Of a DNA stretch of 64,000 bases, positions 25,011 to 37,039 are shown in pieces. How positions within the stretch are numbered: the stretch's first letter is position 1; the number at the start of each line of letters is the position of its first letter. Made by a program: the position numbers and the translations under genes. The notes under the pieces were generated by a model that was not told the origin of the DNA, made no database searches, and worked only from the letters and a program-made list of their open reading frames with translations. This DNA comes from Circinella minor. Lineage: Eukaryota > Mucoromycota > Mucoromycetes > Mucorales > Lichtheimiaceae. Location of the stretch: positions 62,001 to 126,000 of the forward strand of contig JAEPRB010000006.1 of NCBI GenBank assembly GCA_016758965.1, read 5' to 3'.

Positions 25011-26689
25011 TAAACAACTTTTCTTATTTTCTATTTTTATAAGTACACGAATATTCTGAATATTTATTCATATAAGAATATCCTCATTTCTATTACCTTT
25101 TTTCATTAATCAACCGATTGTACAACAACTATATAATTATCCCCCCCAAATTATAAATTAAATAATCACATGTAATAGCTGCGCGACATTAAACAGTTGC
25201 TGCGGAATTAGCTGCGTAACAATAGAAAGTTACTGCGGAACATTTGTAAAAGATATATAAACCCCAACTTTTTTAAACCAAATAAAAATCATCAATCAGT
25301 TATTCAATCAATCTTTATTTTAAAATTATTTTCTATTGATCACTCAACACCGTATATTGGGTTGTTTTATTTATTTTATTTTAACTAAGAGATTATCTTA
25401 AAATCCTTATTTTATTTATTTTATATATTTATTTGTTGACTACGTATTTAAAGTAGTATTTGAATTTAATAACAACTGAATTCACATTATAAAGACTCAA
25501 TACATACAGACATAATATCTCTGTACTAGATTTGATTATATTAAAATCATTATCGCTTAACATATATTATCTCAAAAGAACTTGAGTTATCTTAATAAAC
25601 AATTACGTTGTAATATACGATAATATTACTGGTGCTCACTATAAAAATACATAAGCATCTGTTGTAGCTAAATAAATATATCTGCTTATAAAATTAAATA
25701 TAAAAACATCCACACCGGCTACACACGAATTTCACACCGGCTACACCGGTATTATTATGAGCTAGTATGTCATTCATTCTCTTTATATTGGCATCGACTA
25801 TATTAGGCCGTGCTTGTTTTGCTTCTTGACTGTTGTTCATAATCTAAAAAGATGTAAATTATTTCAAGTTTTCTTTGTTTTTGCCTTTATCTACGTAGAT
25901 AAGCTTGATAAGGAAATTTTCGTCATACAAAATAACCAAACTAGGCGGTTGTCAACTGTATCTTACTTCAAATTCAAAACATACATCCACTTTTGGTAAA
26001 CTGTTTGTAAAAATGCATTTTCGCGATGCCCCGATCCTCTCCAATTTCTTTGTTATGCAATAGTCAATAATTCTTTTTTGTTCACCTTACATTGCATAAT
26101 AAGGAGAGCTTGCATATGTGAATATAGAGATATATTGGAAAAAATTAAAAAGTGAAAGTAGGTTTAATTATGTGCAGTGTATCAATTTCTGTAGAAAAAA
26201 AATATAATTGATGCATGTTGGCTTACTGAGAATAAATAAATAATGCGATGGCAAAATGTAAAACCCAAACACGTTTATCTAAAAAAGAATAAGTACGTAA
26301 TTATCATAGATGAGATAAGATGTTGAGACCTTGGTTCTACTTTTCAGTCTGGATTCAGACTATGGATGATTTGGTTCTTGCAATTGATAATAAATAATCT
26401 TTATACCTTAGTAATATAACTGTACCAGTGAATACGAATAAGTGGAAATAAGCTAGTCGTTGGAGGAGAGAGATAAAGAACAAGAGCTTATGTTTTCATG
26501 TTTACGTAATATGATTTAAATATATATGAAGGTACGTACTAAATTTATACTCTTTATGAGCGATTATAATAGAGCATGGTATAAAGGAAGCATGGAGACA
26601 GGTATGGTGATTATTATTGCCAAGCTATCGAATATTCTTTCTTATTAATATATTTGCATAATAGGGGGCTGTATTTTACACCAATAATT
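25011..26689. other. non-coding region with a small tandem duplication
   Basis: No gene supported. It holds two diverged tandem copies of a roughly 33-nt unit (tagctgcg...ctgcggaa, about 25176-25240). A TATATAA sequence at about 25253 lies just after them, which could mark a promoter or element end. There is also a pair of CACACCGGCTACAC-like repeats at 25711-25752. A plus frame at 25814-25999 has no recognisable content. Confidence 0.45.
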
Positions 26690-27300
26690 TGATTAAATCA
26701 TGGTACAACCAATTGAAATCCATTTATTTGAAAGCGGTCGTAACTATCGTATTGATCGTATTATTTGGATGCTCACACAAGTTTTCGAGCCACGTTATCA
26801 TATTGGTATTCTTAAGATATTTTATGAATTTCAGTGTGCTGCTTTGATGAAAGATAAAAAAAAAGTATGATAAGGTATATCGATGGTATTGACGATAATG
26901 ATGCAGTCTCAATAGTTTGTTGTTTTGATGAAGTCGTGTTAGTCAATTCATTCAAAACTGTTGGTGTTCAATATGAAATATGTACCAAGGACGGATTTCT
27001 TTCTGCCTGTACTTGCTTAGATTATCGGTATAATAAAAATACTTGCAAGCATATGTATTTGATGAATCATATACTGGATATTCCTTTTCTAAGACGTTTA
27101 TATTTAGCAAAGCAGATTCACCAATATCGTCAGCAACAATAACAGTATAATACCAATCAAATAAATGACTTACGCGAGCTAGCCATGAAAAAGACATTAG
27201 ATATGGTTAAAGATATGCATTAATGTATTCATCGAATGAATATTAGATATCTCGAGAATTATAATCAAGGGATGAAGGATATGCATGCTTTTTTTACTTC
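26690..27300 (+). pseudogene. MULE transposase C-terminal fragment with SWIM zinc finger
   Basis: Starts mid-protein at WYNQLKSIYLK (about 26700), shifts frame to RNYRIDRIIWMLTQVFEPRYH, then GVQYEICTKDGFLSACTCLD..NTCKHMYLMNHIL (26970-27080). The C-x-C..C-x-H pattern is the SWIM zinc finger that ends Mutator-like transposases. 'HNQLK..YL..RN.R.DR.I..L' is the segment after the catalytic Glu in that family. The sequence continues after a stop as LRELAMKKTLDMVKDMH. The DDE core is not present. Frameshifts and stops show it is dead. Confidence 0.7.
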
Positions 27301-27649
27301 AAAATATTATCGATCTACATAACGCAACTAAAAAAAACAAACCTGATTTTTCTTGTCTTCACATAAAAATCCCAGCCCCTTCTCTTTAATTATTAAGATT
27401 ATTACCTTCTTTCTTTTTATTTAATATATTCCACTATTTACACTTTTGAATAAAGGTAAATTATTGCATAAATGGGGCTTGAATGAATTTAATTTTTTTA
27501 CGTAGCTGTGTCGACAAAAAAAAGCCATCCTCCCAGGGGCAAATAACAGATCGCGTGTCTTTCCCAACTTTATGGGTAGATTCGCAATCCTATTCATTAT
27601 TATTCATTATTATTCATTATTTTTTTATTCCTCATTATTTGTATTTATC
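27301..27649. other. spacer between the two MULE pieces
   Basis: No gene. Contains (TTCATTATTA)n-like short direct repeats just before 27640. Confidence 0.4.
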
Positions 27650-28484
27650 ATGAACAATCAAACTAATGACACACTTTATATTGTATGCAAACGACCTCCT
27701 GTTGACTGGGTCAGTTCCCCCATGGAGTTAACTTTTCACAATGAATATAATTTTAATAAATGGTTTAATGAAGAAGCTTCTTGCCATGCGACTTGGAATA
27801 AGAAAAAAAGCGCAACCTCAAGTGCAGCTCCTTCAACTTCATATACAAAAGACACTCCTGGTCCCAGAAAAAAAATTGATTGGTCTCTTTTGTACGTTTG
27901 TGATCATAGTCATAAATTGTCTTCCATCCCTCCAGCAACTAAAAAACGTCGAACAAATTTATTAAAACACACTGGTTGTACTTCAAAAATCAAAGCTACT
28001 AAACGTGCTGTTGATGGTATTATTGAAGTAACGTATAATTAGATGCATGATGGTCATAATCCTTCCAGTAGACAGGATATCAAAGAACCAAGACTTCCAT
28101 TCGATGTTAAGAATTGGACTGAAAAGCATGTTGAAGAAAGGAAAGATTGGGGAAGAATGAAAGATTTATTACAGTTGTCGAACGAGGTATGTAGAACTGG
28201 CATGCGTAAATGTGTGGTCATCTATGATGTGATATCTAACTTGTTGTTTGATTAGTCTGAAAATGAAATAAATGTAGATCCAAATGTTTTGAAAATACCA
28301 GCAGCTCTCCGTGTACATCCCCATGATATTGTAAATCAAATCCAACAACGTAACGTCATCAGTTGACATGTTAAACCGTACTTTATTGAATATGACACCT
28401 GATCAATTAGAAGAATGCAATCAAGCAACGCAAAATTTGAATAATTCTACAAAATGTGATAGATCCAAGAAATGCAGTTAAAAA
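27650..28484 (+). pseudogene. MULE N-terminal DNA-binding (FAR1-like) fragment
   Basis: Start MNNQTNDTLYIVCKRPPVDW at 27650. Then comes YVCDHSHKLSSIPPA, TGCTSKIKATKRA and IIEVTYN*MHDGHNP, the C..H..C..H arrangement of the FAR1/WRKY-GCM1-type zinc finger at the front of Mutator-like transposases. The Trp expected in 'Y.W.H..H' is a TAG stop at 28040-28042, a single-base change. The protein resumes as LPFDVKNWTEKHVEERKDW, GRMKDLLQLSN, an intron at about 28187-28254, then KIPAALRVHPHDIVNQIQQR and, after a frame slip, MLNRTLLNMTPDQLEECNQA to the end at 28480. No DDE core follows. So it is an N-terminal fragment, lying after, not before, a C-terminal fragment of the same superfamily. Confidence 0.65.
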
Positions 28485-28849
28485 TAAATAAATAAATAAA
28501 TAATATATAGTTGAAGACAGTTTAATCACTCCATTTATAATATATAAATACAATAAAAATAAAGAACCCACTTATACTTTTTTGGATGATATACATAAGA
28601 GCTTTGAGTCAAGTGAAAACCTTGTTGAAGCATTTCAATAAGAAAGTTTTAGATGGTTTTTTGACCCTAGTAATACCTGGGGGTGATTTACCATTTATTA
28701 TTATTATTTTTGAAAAAAAAAGAGAGAGACCTAATATATTACTCAGAGAAGCCTTTCTTTATTATGCTATATAACTTGTGATGTACATGATTAAGTTATG
28801 AAAGTATATAAAATAATATATGTATAATGTTCTTGTTTTATTTGAATTT

Positions 28850-31800
28850 ATCGACGTCTTTCCCTTTTTTTGGGAATATTTACATTTACAGAAAACAAGG
28901 GTTTTGATGGAATGGCTTGTAATAATGCTGGCTCAATTCTCCTAATACTGGGGCCATGAAAAAGAACTGCGGTTGAGGGTGATGGTAGTGGTGGCATAAA
29001 TGAGGATGATGCTGATGACATGTATGAGGATAAATGTATAGTTGATATCGATGAGGCCGATAATGGTGGCGGTGCTAATGAAGATAATGATCCTAATGTA
29101 TCCATAGTAGATATGGTAGGGGCAAATGGCGGTGATGCTGGTGTTTATGCAGCTAAAACATTTCGACTTCGTTCTGATGACTGCAATTCTTCACGCATTA
29201 CTTCACATATTCCGTTACTTATAGCAATGCTAGCACCCGTCGTTCGCTTTACGTTCCAATGTTCGTAATGCATTTTAAGATGTTCGGGGGTCTTATAAAA
29301 GATGACAACGCCATCCACAGGTTGTGAAATAGACGTATTCCATCGTATTGACTAATCTACCGATTGATTCACACTAATACTACCCTTGACAGGCTCTTTT
29401 ATAAATTTACGAAACTTTTCCAATTCTTGTGGAGTGTGTATCGGTGTAACTGCATATTTGGTACCTTGTTTCTGTGCAAGAAATTTATATCGCTTGTTTA
29501 ATGGATTGGAGGTTGAACCATCTGGTAAAAATAAATTAATGCTTGTTTCAGCGGATAATGGGCGTGCTATTGTTGTTGAATGACGATACTGGTATAGGTC
29601 ACAGCTTTTTGGTTGTGGTTGTTGATCAATTCCAAACTTCTTTGCAACCTTTTCAGAAAACATTCCAATCCCAAAAGTCACATTAGACGATCTCAAATGT
29701 AGACCTTGAGAATAGATAATAGATGATTGATCAACAATGGCACCACCACTACAAAAAATACCAAGTTTCATCCGTAAATATAATAGTGCTTCTTTCATCC
29801 ATAAGTCGTAATGTTTTTTATGCGACTTTTGATAACGGTTCATGCTGCCAACCTGTTCATTATATATTAGTTTCAATATAATATATCTATTAGAAACGTT
29901 TAATAAATATAAAAATAAAAAATCAGATTGGATTATTTACTTTGATGTTATGTCGAAGTCGATACTAGGCAAGAAAACAGTCAGCCATATGCGGGCCAGC
30001 TCCGCTTGAACCAATAGCACGAATAATATTTTGGTGAACACCTCCCTCAAGAGAATCAGTTCCTCTACAGCAACGATATATTGGCAAGCCAGCTTTCTTA
30101 TCTAAACCAATTTTATAATAGAGAGGTACATCAGGATGATCGGATATTTGCCCTTCGTAAATTGCTTTGATCATGCTGTCAGCTTGTTTCCATGCATTCT
30201 TGTCAAACAACGTACGTCCTGTTTTTATATATATAAGGCTTCCATATTCATCGATTAACTCTTGAACAACTGGTCCGAGCTCATCAGCTGGTGGGAGAAC
30301 TCGCTTAATCCTACGTAGGATCCAAGATGCATTGGTATTCATAACATAACCCCAAGTGAGTCCCTTTTTACCAAGATATTCTTCAACTTTTTTTCTATCA
30401 TCCTTATCAACCACAAAAACTGCGTCTCGTAATCGCCGTGCAAATTCTTTTGCAAGAACATGCTGCCTTGGTATCTTTATCAATGCCATGAAATGGTAAA
30501 TATTTTTTAATACTCTGGGATGCTGAATTTGTCGCTGCTGTGGTATAAATTTTTGTGTTCGTAATGGTGTTGCTGTTTTTGCTTGATCATATGTATGATT
30601 AATTTCTTCATCTGATGATGATGACGAATTTTCATCCTCAAAAAGATTGTTTTCATCTTCCAAAGCATTAGCTAAAATGGTAGGTGACAGGGGCGGTGAT
30701 GCATTATGTACTCTATCAACTGTTACATTATTGATAGGTAATATGTGGTTATCTTGTTCTTGACACAGAGACTTTTTCATAACGTAACATCGAAGTAGGT
30801 AAAGACATTATAAACTGTGGCTGTCCAAAGTCAGAGAGGGTTCTTGAACTAATATCAATTATTGCGCCAGGTACAGAAACACGGTTTATATAAACTTGAG
30901 TATAGTTATCCTGATAATATATTGTCACAAAAATATTTTCTTGTTAATAGATTATGTAAAAAGTAATTAAAAACCTGCATTCTTGTTTATACCTGAATGA
31001 TGTTGTTTGCTGATATAATTTTATTAAATGCATCAGGGTGAAACCATTGACAGGACGGATATAATACAGAAACGTGTGTTCCTTCTGGAACTGGATTTGA
31101 TACAGATTTGCCAAATACCCCAACTTGTTCCAATTTTGTATAAATTGCAAGTGAAGCCCATGCATCTAAAGCTGAATAATATATTTGTGAAGAGGATAGA
31201 TTTAGGGCTTCCCAATTACTCTTTCGATCACCTTTATCCAATGGTCCACCAAGGACTGATTTAGCAATTGTGGATAATGAAGCGCTACCATTGTCGATGT
31301 AGCCACGTCTTCGACAAAATTTTCCAATCTCCAAGGCTGTACTTTTGTGGTATATTAGATGATAATCACGACTTAGTTTGTTCAGATCATCTGTTATATT
31401 GCGACCAGCTTTTAATACTTTTGGAGACTCTAATATTGTTTTTAATGACGATGGGATATGATCATATTGGTGCACAGGTAAAGCTAAAACATCGTTCTGC
31501 ATTATAGTACTATTTATTAATAACCTAAAATAATGAAAGTAATGTATGTGAATGAAAAATGACCTTGTATGCAATTTGAACAATTGCCACGTTTCGAGGA
31601 CATGTGCCAATGGCATAATTCCACTCACAGTCAAGTCCGATTACAATTGTTTTAGAAGCATAGTCATTTATAATTGTTTTTTTTATAATGTCGTCGGCAT
31701 TTAATGCACTTCGTATGTAATTAATAGCAGCATTGTCAGGTATTTTGATAAACGATTCGCTTTGTTCTGCTGATGATTCAGGTTCTAAGTTTGCTGTTAG

Positions 31801-31856
31801 TGAAGATACTTCAACAGTAGAATTATCATTCATCGCAACATCTACCTTTGCACGTA
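28850..31856 (-). pseudogene. DUF6729/3'-5' exonuclease element, C-terminal part (copy B, distal segment)
   Basis: Minus-strand continuation of the protein begun at 37.04-38.63 kb. It enters at LRAKVDVAMNDNSTVEV (31850) and carries a DEDDy 3'-5' exonuclease: IGLDCEWNY (Asp/Glu, about 31630), VLKAGRNITDDLNKLSRDY (about 31410) and QIYYSALDAWASLAIY (Tyr/Asp, about 31170), matching the WRN exonuclease pattern. Then DNYTQVYINRVSVPGAI, a frame slip near 30780, an acidic linker, FARRLRDAVFVV, TGRTLFDKNAWKQ, YRCCRGTDSLEGGVHQN (about 30070), CFLA*YRLRHNIK (in-frame TAG at about 29967) and GSMNRYQKSHKKHYDLWMKE. The last part (VDGVVIFYKTPEHLKMHYEHW) ends at about 28850 after two more stops (about 29354 and 29150). 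The exonuclease looks intact but the chain is broken, so I call a pseudogene. Confidence 0.75.
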
Positions 31857-32262
31857 ATCTCTTTTAAATACTTTTAAATGAATCTAAAAGGCATAAGAGT
31901 GATATGAGTAACCCCCCCCCCGATTTTAATTGCACAGAAAATAATCTATTATTTCTTTGAATACATTTAAACACATTTAAAAGTATTTGGAAGTAGCATA
32001 TGATATTTTAAACGCTTATAATTGTTGCCATTGTATATTTGGTGTTTGACACCAATAAATGTATATGTGTAGCTAAAATTGCATTTACTGCTAATGCCTG
32101 CTGCCGTTTTTTTTTATTAAGATAAACCGTGTCGTAACAATTAATATTAAATTTAACATGATAGATAGATAAAGCTAAATAACAATTTACATCAATGATT
32201 ACTACCCTAGTAAAGTTGAGCTATGGTTTTATTAACTGATCGTTTCATTATCGCCTACAGTA

Positions 32263-33285
32263 TCATAAAGTCTGGGAGTTCCGTTTCAGCAGCGTTATTT
32301 TGACTTCGTTTTCAGCACATCCTTGTAATTTACGAATCATATCTGTGTGATATTTTGATATCACGTTCCAATCAAGTTCTTGTGTTGCACGAGTTCGTTT
32401 ATGCAAATAATTTTGATACGTAGTATCCCAATAAGTTCCTTCAGAAAATTTTGTATTTATTCCAGTCGTTTGGGAATGCTTGCTACGCTTACACATATAA
32501 AAGTAGATCTAAGTGGATTAAATATGTTAGCCTCATATGGTCACCAGTCAATATTTTGTGAAATAATAAAGCCAAAAGAAATATATAATACCATTATAAA
32601 TGTCATGCAAATAAGTGAGGGTGGAATGAGATTGGGAGTTGGTGTCACCCTTGGGCCTCCTCTTCCGTTTCTGTTGAAAAATACCTCGTACATTGTTTCT
32701 GAAATAAATGCATTTTAAAGCATTGCATCATGGTCACCATATCCAGCACGTGCGAATCTGGATTCAATATAATAATAAATAGCTCTGTTTCAAATACTAC
32801 ATATAAAATTACATACCTTAGCAAGTCAATGAGATATAAAAACTGTTTTTTACTACCATGAATCCGAAATCCAGCAGGGAGAAGCTCAGCAGGAAAATGA
32901 TAATTTATCATTTTTGTATTTACTTGTTCGTGTGCCGATGATCGTTTTGCTGTCATTAAGCGTCTAAACTATAGTATATAAAAGAACCTAAAAAGATCAA
33001 AATTTCGGTACATTTTCTATATTCTTTCTTCTGCATATTTTCAAGCAAAATATTAGTCAAAAAAAAGTTATACTTCAGATCTCATTATTTTGTTTCCTTC
33101 ATATTGGTATCGTTCGTAATCGAGTTCTTCGGTTGTGTACTTTTTAGAAAGATCATCGGCTGCAGCGTTCGATTCTGCCTTGTCAGGAAACAAGTTTATC
33201 ATATAATAATATTTTCCCACTCGTCTTCAAACTTACCCCACCGTTCATCATCATCCGAATGAATAAACAGTTCCTTCGTCTGCGT
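32263..33285 (-). CDS. second gene of the Plavaka-like element, unknown function
   Basis: Divergent to the transposase; the two coding regions are about 150 bp apart. Exon-like blocks on the minus strand splice in frame: STQTKELFIHSDDDERW (about 33283-33233), ESNAAADDLSKKYTTEELDY ... NKIMRSE (about 33181-33078), FRRLMTAKRSSAHEQ ... PAELLPAGFRIHG ... LIDLLR (about 32970-32818), NNVRGIFQQKRKRRPKGDTN (about 32699-32596), then SKHSQTTGINTKFSEGTYWD ... HKRTRATQELDWNVISKYHT to the stop at 32263. The last junction does not keep frame by any GT..AG pair I found, so there may be one frameshift. Charged, with a basic KRKRRPK patch. No known domain. By analogy to CACTA elements it could be a TnpA-like DNA-binding partner; this is inference from position only. 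Confidence 0.5.
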
Positions 33286-33425
33286 GCTTGCTATTCAATA
33301 GTTAGATGAAATGATTTTCGTACAAAGGCAGATTACAAAAAAAAAATTATAGTTGTATAAAATATCTGAAAGGGACAAGGTTCAATATTTGATTTACTGA
33401 TGAATTATTCGCTGGTGAAAAAACA

Positions 33426-36400
33426 ATGTCTTGTGTTGAAAAACTTGATAGTGACGGTGGTTGTAAACCAGTGTTATCTGTGGTGGAACTTGTAGGAGAA
33501 GAAATTGAAGATGTTCCTGTTGACTGGAAAAGAGAAATTGATGACCAAATCGGTGAAATACATTTTAATTATCGCAATATTAAAGACGTATGTCAGCTTT
33601 TATTTTCTCATCCTATCTTTTGGAAAGTCATGATCAACCAGCCTAGTATATACAAACAAAACAGCGAAACAGTTTTCTTGACATTGACTCAGGCGAGTTT
33701 TGGGAAGAGCTTCAGGTACAGTACATGAATAATTTTTTATTAGTTTTGTTCGCTAGTTTAATACCTGACGAATAAATGAATACCCTAATATATTATCAAC
33801 TACAGTTTCCTGGTAATATTATTCTTTCAATCATTCTCGCTAGTGATCGAACCGTTATATCTGGAAATGGAAGGCACAAGGCGCGGCCCTTGTATTTAAA
33901 ACTTGGTATGAGGTGGGGATAGTGGGAAAGAATATTAAAATAAAATAAAAAACTACAAGTGGATACGCACATCGAGATTAAATAGCTAACTTGTGCTTAA
34001 TATATAGAAAACATTCCTATGAAATATAGGAATAGTGACTTGTACCGTGCTACCAAGACTGTAGCTTTTTTACCTGTTATTGATTGTAAGGATGGAGTTA
34101 GTCCACCTACATGGCTTTCCGCTTTCCGTGTTGCGGTTTTTATCACTGTCTTTCATTGATTTTAAATCCACTCAAATCTGATAATGAAAAGTATACACTG
34201 TCTTATGATATATATCTACTAGATATCCTTAGTGTTATTATTATATTTACTAATTCTATATGTTTGGTGGTCTATTGTATATCTTAGTGTACAGACGTAT
34301 ATGTTGCAAGGTCCTTTCAATAAACTTCATCCAACAATTCCGGTTTTATTCTGTTACCTGGCTGACCTTCCTGAGCAGTATGTAGTTAATTAATGTGATT
34401 AAAAAATTATGGATATATTTTATTAAAAAAACACTTATATAATCACTCTGCTTGATAGACGTATGATAGCAATCGTGAAAAATGGTCAAACCACGTATTC
34501 ATGCCCGCGGTGTCTGGTTCCCACGTGTAATTTCCACCTTCCATCTCTCTACAATAATGATAATGACGTGACTCTAAGTTACGAACAAAACAGTTTATGC
34601 AAGCGATTTACGAACATGGCAAGAAATTGATGACATATAATAAATCAACAAGTGAACTTTGTAAAGAATATTCAACCCACATTATCAAGGTAGTAATTGT
34701 TATTTATGCGTGACTATATATGTGTTGCCATGCTCCTGTGGCTCTGGTATTTAAACCGTTTAATAATTATATATTGTTTCAGAATGCTTTCTGGTGTGTG
34801 TCATTGTTTGACGAACAATCGCGTTTCCCGCTTGTCGATTGCCTTCATCAACTTGGTGGTCTATACAAACAGCTCATCGAATGTACCGAAAAGTTAGTAA
34901 AATCTTCCGAAGATAGAAACGCAAAGTTGAAAAGAATCAACAAGAGGGACGTATCATGTTATTTATATAAATAAACATATACTGAATGGGCATTTTATGA
35001 TATCACCAAACTAATTGTTTTATTATTTGTACAGGGCCTCGCGTATTTCTCCTTTTCACGGTCTACGTTCATTCAAAAGTGGATATATATTGAGCTCGTT
35101 AAAAAGTCCTACTTACACTGAAATGAAATCTCACATGAATGTAAGTATATATTATCTAATGCTATTACTATTATAATGTAATGACATATATACTCAGAGT
35201 TACATTTGTTTATTTTAGATCCTCTTAATTTGTGCTCATGATTTGATTCCACTACAAGCAACTCTTTGTCTTCGAAAGTTTGTGGACTGTTTTTATTTGG
35301 CCACTTTGGACGTTCATACAGAAACGACTTTGAAGCGATTAGATTTAGAATTACAAGAATATAACAGATTATGTCCTGTTTTTCAATCTTATCCACCTGT
35401 AAATATTAAAGAATACGTATAAAGAATAAAATGTGACAGGTCGTTATAGTCGTAATTTGATACTAAGTACAGTTATACCTAATGCAAATGATATTTTGGT
35501 TTTTATACAGTCTAAATTACGATTCCCAAAACATCATATGGTTTGGAAATACCATGATGATATTAGGAAATTTGGTGTTGTATCCGGGTATAGCACATGT
35601 CAATCTGAGCACCAGCATAAGATTGATGCAAAGGCCCCAGGTAAACGAACCAACTTCCACAAGTATAAAATGACAAGCTAGGTATATTTATGACTGTGAT
35701 ACCATGCTGAGGTTGCAACTAGTAGTATTCTTGTACCGTTTTTTATTAATTATAAGATGGGCTCTTTTCTTTATTATCGCGACCTTGTACAGTACTGGCA
35801 CTCAGTGATAAATATGCCTGAATCGGAAAAAATAATATACCACCAGATCAATCAGAAAATTACAGGTCGACGTTTATGTTCTGCTCTTGAAAGAGGAAGA
35901 TATTTGGTATTTTCATTTATACAAGACCAGTATCCAAGTTATCCACGTCTTATACCATTGATCCGATGCTGCTTACATACGATTGCCAAAGGACCAAATA
36001 TGACATGTAGCTTAGGCAATATGCCACATCTTGCAAATTACCAGGTACTTTTTATGATGTTTATCAATGGTATGAGTTCTAAATTTTAAATTTAGTTAAT
36101 TTTAGGCACAAGTTTATCGAAGCATCGAACTTGATGGTATATATACTAAGGGTGAAACTTACAAGAAGATCCTATATGCACATCCAAATTTTTACGATCG
36201 TACAAGGTTCGACTACGCAAAATTCACAGATGAATCAGTAGGTAAATTATGCATGTTTTTAACTGTAAGCCCCTACATTACTCAAGAGTACAATCTACCG
36301 GAATCCATTGATTTGTGTCTTGTTGAACGACTTACTCCATGTCATGATGAGATTCACCGAACTGGGTTTCGAGCTTTTAATGAACCTGCTACACAAGTTT

Positions 36401-36678
36401 ATGAACGTTATGTACTGCGATCTATCAGTGACATCATCTTCCCTGTTCATATTGTACCTGACTTTTCAATGGCACTTAACCATGATGAAGATACAGGTAT
36501 ATTTAATAAATACTTTGAAAACTATGATGCGGATCCAACATTACATAACAAAGGTACATTAGAACAGATTTCGGATACACTATTAGAGACATGGGATTTA
36601 GAAACTTCGCATTATTATGATAGTGAAGATGAAATCCAAACCAGTTATAGTGATGACGGGTATTCTGTTTGTAGGTAA
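33426..36678 (+). pseudogene. Plavaka-like transposase (CACTA superfamily), mildly degenerate
   Basis: Many exons with consistent GT..AG borders. Order: MSCVEKLDSDGGCKPVLSVV (33426), DIDSGEFWEELQ, FPGNIILSIILASDRTVISG (first Asp, about 33840), ENIPMKYRNSDLYRATKT, AVFITVFH, NKLHPTIPVLFCYLADLPEQ (about 34330), IVKNGQTTYSCPRCLVPTC (zinc pair), NAFWCVSLFDEQSRFPLVDC / LHQLGGLYKQL (second Asp, about 34850), ISPFHGLRSFKSGYIL, KHHMVWKYHDDIRKFGVV and STCQSEHQHKIDAKAPGKRT (Glu, about 35610). It then runs to the stop at 36678. D..D..E with these phrases is the Plavaka pattern. Damage: frame slips at about 33660, 34160 and 34570, and an in-frame TAG at about 35680. All catalytic residues remain, so inactivation is recent or some slips are sequencing errors. 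Confidence 0.72.
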
Positions 36679-37039
36679 TGATAATTCAGAAGATAATGTA
36701 ACTAGTTTACAATTGTAAATAAAGGATGTTTCTATTATCATTACATAAATATATGTGTATTATTCTTTTGGTAATAAAATACTTTGATTGATATATATGT
36801 ATAAATGTATTAAAATGTGTTTAAAAGCAAATAATTCTCCATTGATCGATTTAAAAATATTTAAAAGTAAATAAATGTTGCATATAAAAAATAAAAGTAT
36901 TTAAAAAGTATTATATCTCTGATATTTACTATTAAGTTTATATGAATGCCTTCTTTCTTTCTAAAAACTTTTATATCCTTTTAAATGTGTAAATATTCAC
37001 AAAAAGCTATTAAAACATCCAGCCAACTTTTATATGGTT

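Larger units (their letters stand above)
31857..37030. mobile_element. Plavaka-like (CACTA superfamily) element inserted into copy B
   Basis: A 5.2-kb block that interrupts the DUF6729-type protein between its second catalytic Asp region (ending at about 37040) and its exonuclease domain (starting at about 31850). It contains a plus-strand Plavaka-type transposase and a divergent minus-strand gene. Both ends are rich in TTTAAAAG-type short repeats (31861-31880, 31966-31990, 36813-36860, 36896-36915, 36978-36990), as expected for CACTA subterminal repeats. Exact ends, inverted repeats and target duplication could not be fixed by eye; the coordinates come from loss of host coding sequence. Confidence 0.6.

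Noticed and set aside
28586..28774. 62-aa plus-strand frame between elements
   Set aside because: No motif, interrupted by poly(A) and (GA)n; no splice-consistent continuation.
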